Positions 45,498 to 51,907 of a stretch of DNA of 64,000 bases are shown in pieces. How positions within the stretch are numbered: position 1 is the stretch's first letter; each line of letters starts with the position of its first letter. Source of the DNA: a virus; the IMG/VR virus record IMGVR_UViG_3300042383_000523, positions 1 through 64,000 of that record; one strand, 5' to 3'. Below the pieces are notes generated by a model, which worked only from the letters and a program-made list of their open reading frames with translations, did no database searches and was not told the DNA's origin. A program made the translations under genes and the position numbers.

Positions 45498-46391
45498 ATG
45501 CAAAAACAAAAAGACCACGTAGTAGTTTCATTAAGTGGGGGTTTAGATTCAAGCACATTACTATTACGTTGTTTATCAGAGTACAAAAGTGTTACGGCCA
45601 TAAGCTTTGACTATGGTCAAAAGCACAGAGTAGAGCTAGAGAGAGCTCAATCATTAGTAGATTATATTAATTATTGGGAAAACAAAGGTGTAGAAGATGG
45701 ACAAAAACCAAACTATCACCAAGTTAACTATCGTCAAATCCAATTAAACGGATTAGTTGATTTATTAGATTCAGCATTAGTAACAGGAGGTGAAGATGTA
45801 CCAGAAGGCCACTATGCAGAAGATAATATGAAAGCAACAGTTGTTCCTAACAGAAACAAAATATTTGCTTCTATTACTCAAGCAGTAGCTTTATCAGTTG
45901 CAAATCGTACAGGAGAGACTTGTGATATTGCAATGGGTATTCATGCTGGGGATTTTTCGATTTATCCGGATTGTAGAGCTGAATTTAGAGATGCTGATGA
46001 TAATGCTTTCCGTTTAGGAAATTGGGGAGCTGAAAAAGTAGGATATTTTACTCCATATCTTGAAGGTAACAAATTTACAATCTTACAAGATGGAGAATTA
46101 TTATGTGAAGAATTAGGTCTTGAATTTAATGAAGTTTATTCAAGAACTAACACCTCTTACAAACCAATCTGGATTCCGATACCTGAAGAAAACTACACAA
46201 TTATGGGAACTACAACCTATGGAGGAAGATGGTACTCAGATTATAAATCAGCTTCATCAGTTGAAAGAGTAGAAGCATTTATTAAATTAGGAAGACCTGA
46301 TCCAGCTCCTTATGCAGACGAAACAGGACCAGTAACATGGGAACATGTAGTAACAGAAGTAACAAAAGTATTAGATAACCATAACAATTAA
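45498..46391 (+). CDS. queC: 7-cyano-7-deazaguanine synthase (QueC-like), zinc ligands missing
   Basis: 297 residues. VVVSLSGGLDSSTLL is the PP-loop ATP-binding motif of QueC, and FDYGQKHRVE, VPNRNKIFAS and AMGIHAGDFSIYPDCR are its active-site signatures. The enzyme turns 7-carboxy-7-deazaguanine into preQ0. Canonical QueC ends with four zinc-binding Cys; here the matching region (TNTSYKP, then WYSDYKSASSVERVEAF) has Ser or Asp in their place. Longer than E. coli QueC (231). A candidate pseudoknot lies upstream. Confidence 0.85.
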   Translation: MQKQKDHVVVSLSGGLDSSTLLLRCLSEYKSVTAISFDYGQKHRVELERAQSLVDYINYWENKGVEDGQKPNYHQVNYRQIQLNGLVDLLDSALVTGGEDVPEGHYAEDNMKATVVPNRNKIFASITQAVALSVANRTGETCDIAMGIHAGDFSIYPDCRAEFRDADDNAFRLGNWGAEKVGYFTPYLEGNKFTILQDGELLCEELGLEFNEVYSRTNTSYKPIWIPIPEENYTIMGTTTYGGRWYSDYKSASSVERVEAFIKLGRPDPAPYADETGPVTWEHVVTEVTKVLDNHNN

Positions 46392-46395
46392 GATT

Positions 46396-46782
46396 ATGAA
46401 CGAAACAAACAACTGGTTGACAAACAATCCTTGTAATATAACTACAACAGGAATAACAACAGGAACATCAACAATAGCAGGAGGATACCCAGGAACGTCA
46501 ATAACAACCAACGGAACAGTAGGAATGGGGTTTACAAATCCATCATCAATATTAACAGTATCAAATTCAAATAACATGACACCAAGACAAGTAAAAGTAG
46601 CAGTATTTACAATCCACAGAGATCCGGATACAAATGAAATCAATTCAACTAAATTTGTAAAAGAATTATGGATTGAGAAAAAAAATGGAACATCACTTGA
46701 TTTATTAGTTGCAAAGCACTTAGATAAGGACTTTGACCCAGAAACTACAATAGTTAGAGAAATCTATACAGTAAGTTTCTAA
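46396..46782 (+). CDS. Protein of unknown function with fibre-like motif (128 aa)
   Basis: The N-terminal third is Thr/Gly-rich and contains TVGMGFTNPSSILTVS, which resembles the GNVGIGTTSP-KLDV repeat of the large fibre. The second half (RQVKVAVFTIHRD, ELWIEKKNGTSLDLLVAKHL) is alpha/beta. Five bases after queC. It may be a structural protein rather than part of the preQ0 pathway. No signal peptide. Confidence 0.55.
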   Translation: MNETNNWLTNNPCNITTTGITTGTSTIAGGYPGTSITTNGTVGMGFTNPSSILTVSNSNNMTPRQVKVAVFTIHRDPDTNEINSTKFVKELWIEKKNGTSLDLLVAKHLDKDFDPETTIVREIYTVSF

Positions 46783-46827
46783 TAAAACAATTTACCAACG
46801 CTCGCTGTTAGGGTATGAAATTTAAAA

Positions 46828-46910
46828 AGGGTTTGTAATACGCGTACCAAACCAGAAACCCTGATCTTATTAGAGAGAAGTATAGTGTTAGAATTCTACA
46901 CGCTAATAGG
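46828..46910 (+). ncRNA. Structured non-coding region before the tRNA
   Basis: The 150-base gap before the tRNA contains two mutually exclusive stems: GGTTTG/CAAACC (46830-46835 with 46848-46853) and AGGGTTT/AAACCCT (46828-46834 with 46856-46862). A third hairpin follows (TATTAG/CTAATA at 46868-46873 and 46903-46908, inner GTGT/ACAC around a palindrome). A leader or processing site for the tRNA, or a small RNA, is possible. There is no open frame of note. Confidence 0.35.
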
Positions 46911-46934
46911 AAAGACCAAGGTTGGTAAAAAAAG

Positions 46935-47018
46935 AATCGGTTGGTGTAATCAGTGTAATGCTGGCAGAGGGTAACACCGCTTCTATGCGGGATGAGGGTT
47001 CGAGTCCCTCACCGATTC
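46935..47018 (+). tRNA. tRNA-like gene with enlarged D arm, isotype uncertain
   Basis: Acceptor AATCGGT (46935-46941) pairs perfectly with ACCGATT (47011-47017). The T arm is perfect (GAGGG-TTCGAGT-CCCTC, 46994-47010). The anticodon hairpin is CCGC-TTCTAT-GCGG (46977-46990), a six-base loop; TCT would suggest Arg, but this is not a standard loop. The D region is about 18 bases too long because GTGTAAT is present twice (46944-46950 and 46953-46959). Without the extra bases a normal D arm (GTGT...ACAC) forms. It may be a duplication-damaged tRNA or an active, modified one. Confidence 0.6.
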
Positions 47019-47026
47019 CAAATTAA

Positions 47027-47040
47027 ACTACTGTTCTTTG
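47027..47040 (+). repeat. 14-base inverted repeat, left copy
   Basis: ACTACTGTTCTTTG. Its exact reverse complement lies at 47408-47421. Together they frame the gene at 47059-47400. Confidence 0.8.
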
Positions 47041-47058
47041 AAATAAAACTTATAAATT

Positions 47059-47400
47059 ATGGAACAAATTTTAGCATTTGTTTTAGGGGTTGGTATAGCT
47101 CTCCTTGGATGGGGAGTTGTGGTAGCGTTTAGAACAGCAAAACAAGTAGCAGCTTTAAAAGCTAATGAAGCAGAAATCACTAATTGGATTTCTAGAAACG
47201 ATGAATTAATAAATCGTAGAATTGATCAAGAAATTGATCGAGTAAATAACCTACATAAAGACAGTATTTCATTTACTGACTCCAGAGTAGATAGATTAGA
47301 ACAAAAACTTTCATCAATTGATAATGATGGATGTAAGCCAGTTAAAAAAATTGACCAAGACGGATGTGAACCCGTTAAAAAGAAATTAATAAAAGGATAA
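47059..47400 (+). CDS. Membrane-anchored coiled-coil protein (113 aa)
   Basis: One N-terminal membrane span (LAFVLGVGIALLGWGVVVAF) is followed by a long charged helix and a tandem short repeat (NDGCKPVKKI, QDGCEPVKKK) at the C-terminus. It is an anchored protein facing the cytoplasm or periplasm. Flanked by a perfect 14-base inverted repeat. No family recognised. Confidence 0.6.
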   Translation: MEQILAFVLGVGIALLGWGVVVAFRTAKQVAALKANEAEITNWISRNDELINRRIDQEIDRVNNLHKDSISFTDSRVDRLEQKLSSIDNDGCKPVKKIDQDGCEPVKKKLIKG

Positions 47401-47407
47401 ATTAACC

Positions 47408-47421
47408 CAAAGAACAGTAGT
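47408..47421 (+). repeat. 14-base inverted repeat, right copy
   Basis: CAAAGAACAGTAGT, the exact reverse complement of 47027-47040, eight bases after the framed gene. Confidence 0.8.
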
Positions 47422-47452
47422 AAAATATTATTAAATTTAAATCAGAGTTATT

Positions 47453-47680
47453 ATGAAAAGAAGAACAAAAACCAAACAATTAAACAGAACAGCTAAATTA
47501 GCGTTCTACATGGCCCGTCAACAAAAAGGTGACAACAACACTTTAGCAGAACAAACAGGATTTACTCCTAGCTTTGTTAGTTATGTTAAAAGAGGAGAAA
47601 GAAAGGTAAATGAAACATTAGCAGCAGCTATGTACAATTTATCTAAAAAAAGAACAAAAAATAGTATTTTAAGCGCATAA
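47453..47680 (+). CDS. Small helix-turn-helix protein (75 aa)
   Basis: KLAFYMARQQKGDNNTLAEQ then TGFTPSFVSYVKRGERKVN fits a Cro/XRE-type helix-turn-helix, with the recognition helix around PSFVSYVKRG. A very basic N-terminus (MKRRTKTKQ) may add DNA contacts. It lies before the exported-protein block, so it could regulate it; target sites are unknown. Confidence 0.65.
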   Translation: MKRRTKTKQLNRTAKLAFYMARQQKGDNNTLAEQTGFTPSFVSYVKRGERKVNETLAAAMYNLSKKRTKNSILSA

Positions 47681-47682
47681 TT

Positions 47683-47865
47683 ATGGGACACCACTTAATT
47701 GATGATGCTTTAGAAAATCAAGAACAATTAGAATTAGTTTCTTATAGTGAAGAATTAGGTATGATTGATTATGTTAAAGTATCATACCATACTATTTTAA
47801 CTACTCCTAACGATGCTGAATTAGGAGAATTAGTGAGAAATACATTACACAAATTGAAAAAATAG
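47683..47865 (+). CDS. Small acidic protein (60 aa)
   Basis: Two bases after the helix-turn-helix gene and probably co-translated with it. Acidic at the start (DDALENQEQLELVSYSEELG), helical at the end. No family recognised. Confidence 0.5.
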   Translation: MGHHLIDDALENQEQLELVSYSEELGMIDYVKVSYHTILTTPNDAELGELVRNTLHKLKK

Positions 47866-47882
47866 ATAAATTTTTATATTTA
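47853..47882 (+). promoter_or_regulatory. Candidate promoter, ATTG - 18 - TATATTTA
   Basis: TATATTTA at 47875-47882, five bases before the ATG at 47888, with ATTG at 47853-47856. The spacer (18) is shorter than in the best promoters, and the leader would be nearly absent. Confidence 0.45.
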
Positions 47883-47887
47883 TCGAT

Positions 47888-48976
47888 ATGAAACTTGGTC
47901 TGCAACATATCAGAAAATGGTTATACCCCCTTATTCTCACTATAGGGGGTATTTTTTTGTCCTATGGACAATCAACATTATGTCCATCAACTGCTACAAG
48001 TTTTGGATATGAATATGTAGCAGGAATCACTATAAACGGAAAGTACTACGCAGGTAATACAGGATTCTCAGGACCAGGATATTATGATTACACAGGAAAT
48101 CCTGTACCTAATATTAATGCTGGTGACGTAATAACAATATCATATACTGCTAGAACTAATGGTGGATATTTGCAATATTTTAAATTTTGGTTTGATTTTA
48201 ACGGTAATGGTGTATTAACCGATCCTGGAGAATTAGTATTAGATCAAAATGCTACTATAAACAATACTACTCAAACATTTAATAGAACATTCACCGTACC
48301 TACAACAGTATTTAATGGTGTGGTATATATGAGGTTTATTATGGTATACTCATCATCTCCTGTTATATGTGGTAATTATTCATATGGAAATACTTTTGAT
48401 TTTAAAACAACAATTACAGGAGCTGTAGATCCTTTCAACTGCTCTGGGTATGTTTACAACAGTGAGGAACAAGGAATTGCAAATATACCTATAAAATTAC
48501 ATTATAAGTTAACTAGTGCATCAACATATACTTTGCTTGGAACATACAATACAGATGCTAATGGTAGGTACGTAATAATAACTAACCTAAACGCTAACTC
48601 ATATAATTTTAGATTAGTATTAGACCCAATAACAGTAAATAATCCTACCTTTTCTAGTATAGTTTCATTTAACCAAAAAATACTAAATCAATCTTTTAAC
48701 TCTAGAGATTTTTATAGATTAGATGTAAATGAAAATAATATGTTTACTGTAAGTGATTTATATTTAATTAACAGAAAAATAATAGGATCATTATCAAATT
48801 GGAGTAACAGTCAACCTAACTACAGAATATTCCCAGCAACACAGTGGTCTGATATAAGAAATTCAACATTAAACCTAAAAATACAATATCCCGGAGCATT
48901 AAATGCAACCATTGATAATGTACAGAATGGACAACAAAATAATTTTTATATAATAAGAACTGGATATAGTAATTAA
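47888..48976 (+). CDS. Exported GEVED-domain protein with dockerin-like C-terminus
   Basis: 362 residues. A signal peptide (WLYPLILTIGGIFLSYG, cleavage probably after SYGQS) is followed by a GEVED domain (about 45-175; VITISYTARTNGG, FWFDFNGNGVL). A CNA-B-like segment lies at about 180-240 (IPIKLHYKL, TDANGRYVI). Residues about 278-300 (DVNENNMFTVSDLYLINRKI) look like a dockerin type I calcium-loop helix. The protein would be exported to the periplasm or surface. A terminator-like hairpin lies inside its signal-peptide codons. Unusual cargo for a phage. Confidence 0.75.
   Translation: MKLGLQHIRKWLYPLILTIGGIFLSYGQSTLCPSTATSFGYEYVAGITINGKYYAGNTGFSGPGYYDYTGNPVPNINAGDVITISYTARTNGGYLQYFKFWFDFNGNGVLTDPGELVLDQNATINNTTQTFNRTFTVPTTVFNGVVYMRFIMVYSSSPVICGNYSYGNTFDFKTTITGAVDPFNCSGYVYNSEEQGIANIPIKLHYKLTSASTYTLLGTYNTDANGRYVIITNLNANSYNFRLVLDPITVNNPTFSSIVSFNQKILNQSFNSRDFYRLDVNENNMFTVSDLYLINRKIIGSLSNWSNSQPNYRIFPATQWSDIRNSTLNLKIQYPGALNATIDNVQNGQQNNFYIIRTGYSN
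47923..47958 (+). terminator. Terminator-like hairpin inside a coding start
   Basis: ATACCCCC (47923-47930) pairs with GGGGGTAT (47945-47952) and is followed by a run of T to 47958. It has the form of an intrinsic terminator but lies 35-70 bases into the ORF that starts at 47888. It may be an attenuator for the exported-protein operon. Confidence 0.65.
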
Positions 48977-48980
48977 TTAT

Positions 48981-48988
48981 TATATTTA
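48981..48988 (+). promoter_or_regulatory. TATATTTA box before the second exported gene
   Basis: TATATTTA at 48981-48988. ACTG at 48959-48962 is a weak upstream box with an 18-base spacer. A small hairpin (GTGT-GAAA-ACAC) lies in the leader at about 49005-49016. Confidence 0.45.
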
Positions 48989-49053
48989 TCTATAGACATG
49001 AAAGTGTGAAAACACCTGGTTTTTGAATTAATAATTACTTAAACAAAAAAGAA

Positions 49054-50142
49054 ATGAAAAAATTACTTTTAGCTTTAAGTTTGGTTTTAGTATCATTAAC
49101 AGGATTCGCACAAACAACAGCACCTGATGCTACTAAGCCTTACTTAATCTTTGACGCTAGTTACAATCTAGCACCTATAGGAGCAACACCTACAAACGTT
49201 GCAATTTATTATGATAATGCTGGTTCTACAGCTACCAAAGCAGTACAGTACAGATTTTGGTACGATAAAAACGTATTTGATGCACCTACAGTAACTTACA
49301 CAGGAGCTGAAACAAACAACTATTTTCAGACATTAGTAAACGCTACTGAAGGAAATGTAACAGTTACGTGGGTTTACACGGGAGCAGATGCATCTTTCAA
49401 TATAGCTGACGGAGCAATGTTCAACGTAGCTTTACCATTTAAAGCCGGTTATACCAATGGAGCTGTAACAGCAATGGCATTTACAGGAGCAACAGCTTAT
49501 CCCGCTTATGGTACTTTAGCAGATGGAACTGATACAACATTAGGATTACAAAATTATGGTGGAGTATTTACAGAACCAGTATTTGAATATGCTGCTACAT
49601 TCTTAAATTCGCCCACTAACCCAGCTGAAAATGTCCCAGTAATATTACAAAAATCACCAAATGGTACTACATGGACTGATATTACAACTGTAAATACAAA
49701 TGCAAGTGGTGTTGCTTCATTTACAACTAACTTAGATCAAAACTACTGGCAAATTAGAGTAAAAGTAGCACCAGGTCTTACAGCACCAGATGCTTTATCT
49801 GCAGCAGATGCTGATATGATGGCTCAAATTGCTACAGGATTACAAACACCAACTGGAACTCAATTCTATACTGCTAACCCTAACCAAGCAAATGGAATAA
49901 CAATTTCAGATTCATATACAGTATTCTCAAGATTAGCTCAAGGTTTATCAACTTACCCAAATACACCTGATTTATTATTCTTTACAGAAGCTCAATACAC
50001 AACAATTGCAGCAGCTACAACAGATCAATCAGCTACAATCCCAGGGGTATCAACATTTACCTCAGCTAATATTAACAATACAACAGCTGCTAATTACTAT
50101 TTATTAGTATTAGGAGACGCAAACGGAACAGGACGTAATTAA
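49054..50142 (+). CDS. Exported protein, cohesin-like N-terminus and dockerin-like tail
   Basis: 362 residues. Signal peptide MKKLLLALSLVLVSLTGFAQ. The N-terminal domain (about 25-180) is beta-rich and resembles cohesin-like folds (VQYRFWYDKNVFDAPTV, TVTWVYTG). A CNA-B-like middle (about 190-245; VPVILQKSPNG) and a C-terminal segment (about 255-305; ITISDSYTVFSRLAQGLSTYP) align with the dockerin-like part of the gene upstream, so the two are paralogues. It would be exported and may bind the partner proteins encoded beside it. Confidence 0.65.
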   Translation: MKKLLLALSLVLVSLTGFAQTTAPDATKPYLIFDASYNLAPIGATPTNVAIYYDNAGSTATKAVQYRFWYDKNVFDAPTVTYTGAETNNYFQTLVNATEGNVTVTWVYTGADASFNIADGAMFNVALPFKAGYTNGAVTAMAFTGATAYPAYGTLADGTDTTLGLQNYGGVFTEPVFEYAATFLNSPTNPAENVPVILQKSPNGTTWTDITTVNTNASGVASFTTNLDQNYWQIRVKVAPGLTAPDALSAADADMMAQIATGLQTPTGTQFYTANPNQANGITISDSYTVFSRLAQGLSTYPNTPDLLFFTEAQYTTIAAATTDQSATIPGVSTFTSANINNTTAANYYLLVLGDANGTGRN

Positions 50143-50143
50143 T

Positions 50144-50875
50144 ATGTTACGCTATATAATCATAGTATTATTATCAATAAATTCACTATATTCTCAGGTA
50201 CAGTTTCAAGTACCTGGGATTACAGTGTCTCCATCTAATACTATTGATTTACCTGTAACAATTCAAACAAATGGAAATGGAGTAGGAAGTTTAGAATTTG
50301 CTTTAAATTATGATCAAAGTATTCTACAATTCTCAGAAATAATATTATCTGAAAAAGCACAAACCTGGCTAACCTATACAATGGATACAGGAAGTGGTAA
50401 AGTAAGATGGGGAGGATATGATAGAACACATGGACAATATACTGTAACAGCCCCAACAGAATTATTCATATTAAAATTTACAGTACTAAATCCTAACTGG
50501 ACTCAAACTCCTATAACAATAGGAAGAAAAACAGCAGGAGATGTACAAGGATGGGACATAGCTGTAACTAATACAGATGGATATGTTAATATGAATAGAA
50601 ATGCTGCTCCTTTAGATGAAGACGGTATTAATGGTAGAGCATATCCTGTGCCTACAAATGATATTGTAACAGTAGATTTATCTCTCCCAGTAAGTGGAGA
50701 TTACAATATAATAATATATGATCTAAATGGTAATGTTTTACAAAATAAAAAACAACGTTTTGTAAAAGGAGATAACTCAATTCAAGAAAATTTACACCCT
50801 TATCCAAGTGGTGTCTATTTATTGCAAATAACAAATGTTAAATTTGTAAAAACATTTAAAATTATAAAAAATTAA
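50144..50875 (+). CDS. Exported cohesin-like protein with type IX sorting domain
   Basis: 243 residues. Signal peptide MLRYIIIVLLSINSLYSQ. Residues about 20-155 fit a cohesin domain (IDLPVTIQTNGNGVGSLEFALN, TELFILKFTVLN). The last 80 residues are a type A C-terminal sorting domain of the type IX system: AYPVPTNDIVTVDLSL, YNIIIYDLNGNVL, and a closing PSGVYLLQITN...KTFKIIKN. Such proteins cross the outer membrane and are attached to the Bacteroidota cell surface. A cohesin next to dockerin-like paralogues suggests a matched pair. Confidence 0.82.
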   Translation: MLRYIIIVLLSINSLYSQVQFQVPGITVSPSNTIDLPVTIQTNGNGVGSLEFALNYDQSILQFSEIILSEKAQTWLTYTMDTGSGKVRWGGYDRTHGQYTVTAPTELFILKFTVLNPNWTQTPITIGRKTAGDVQGWDIAVTNTDGYVNMNRNAAPLDEDGINGRAYPVPTNDIVTVDLSLPVSGDYNIIIYDLNGNVLQNKKQRFVKGDNSIQENLHPYPSGVYLLQITNVKFVKTFKIIKN

Positions 50876-50879
50876 AATT

Positions 50880-51203
50880 ATGTCAGAAGAAACAAACAAT
50901 GACGGTACTTGGTCAGGATTGAAAAAAACAATTATTGGGACATTAACTACAGTAATTGGTGGAGGAGGTATTTGGTTATCAACAACTTTATTTGGAGGTC
51001 ACTCTGAAGATAAAGAAGAACCAAAAACTGAAGTAGCAGCACCTGCTGCGGCGCCTGTTGTTATTAACTTACAAAACAATAACACCAACCAACAAAAACA
51101 ACAATCAAACAATTCAAATTCTAACAACGTTAAGCAACAACCAGCACCTGCTCAAGCGACGCCTGCTCCAGCTAAACCAAAAACAGAAGAAGAACCTTGG
51201 TAA
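50880..51203 (+). CDS. Small membrane protein with Asn/Gln-rich and Pro/Ala-rich tail
   Basis: 107 residues. A membrane span (IIGTLTTVIGGGGIWLSTTLFGG) is followed by an Asn/Gln-rich stretch and a Pro/Ala-rich tail (PAPAQATPAPAKP). Starts five bases after the sorting-domain protein. It resembles linker-bearing energy-coupling or periplasm-spanning proteins but no family is recognised. Overlaps the next gene. Confidence 0.55.
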   Translation: MSEETNNDGTWSGLKKTIIGTLTTVIGGGGIWLSTTLFGGHSEDKEEPKTEVAAPAAAPVVINLQNNNTNQQKQQSNNSNSNNVKQQPAPAQATPAPAKPKTEEEPW

Positions 51204-51907
51204 GATTATTCACAATATTATTTCTAGCTTTCAGTATAGTAGGTTTTTCCCAAAAGGTGGGATCTACTAAAACTGAAGAGTATAAGGCTGATTTTGAGAA
51301 GAAACAGTCTTTAGAAGTTGTATCTGATTACACTGATACTATTCAAATACCAATTCAAATATTAAAGATTGGTATTAATGAAGAGTTATATGAAATGTAT
51401 CCTGAACTAAAAGACAAAAGAGTTGGTTTAGGGGTTTCAAATATTGTATTAGAGTATTTAGAATCAACAAATAGATTTGTATTTACAGAAGAAAGAAATG
51501 AGATAAAACAAAACATGATTGCTCAAGATAAAGCATCAGCAAAAGGAATCTCATCAAATAAAATAGTTGTCAAAGGAAATGTTGTTTTAGCTAGATATTT
51601 TGTATACATTGAAGTATATGATTTCTCAGTTGGAGAAGATGAAGAAATTGCAACTAACGGAATAGAAATAAAACAAAAAACAATAATAGGGTTACAGATA
51701 AGATTTGTGGATGCACAAAGCGGTGAAATAATTACTGGATCAGGTTCCGGTGAAGCGGTTACAGTGAAGAAAGCAAATCTACTAGACGGACTCGACGATA
51801 CAAAATTCAATCAATCAACAATCGGAGTATCTACCAAAAAGTCATTAGAAACTGCTTCTTCAAGAGTAGTAAGTAAAATGATTAAAAAGGGGATATTTCG
51901 TAGTTAA
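51197..51907 (+). CDS. CsgG-like curli secretion channel protein
   Basis: 236 residues, TTG start at 51197 (seven-base overlap with the previous gene); any ATG start would lose the signal peptide MVRLFTILFLAFSIVGFSQK. LGVSNIVLEYLESTNRFVFTEE, SSNKIVVKGNVVLARYFVYIEVYDF and VDAQSGEIITGSGSGEAV match the CsgG/HfaB family, which forms a nonameric outer-membrane channel for unfolded substrates. The lipobox Cys of E. coli CsgG is not visible. Neighbours are an outer-membrane barrel candidate and another exported protein. Confidence 0.75.
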   Translation: MVRLFTILFLAFSIVGFSQKVGSTKTEEYKADFEKKQSLEVVSDYTDTIQIPIQILKIGINEELYEMYPELKDKRVGLGVSNIVLEYLESTNRFVFTEERNEIKQNMIAQDKASAKGISSNKIVVKGNVVLARYFVYIEVYDFSVGEDEEIATNGIEIKQKTIIGLQIRFVDAQSGEIITGSGSGEAVTVKKANLLDGLDDTKFNQSTIGVSTKKSLETASSRVVSKMIKKGIFRS

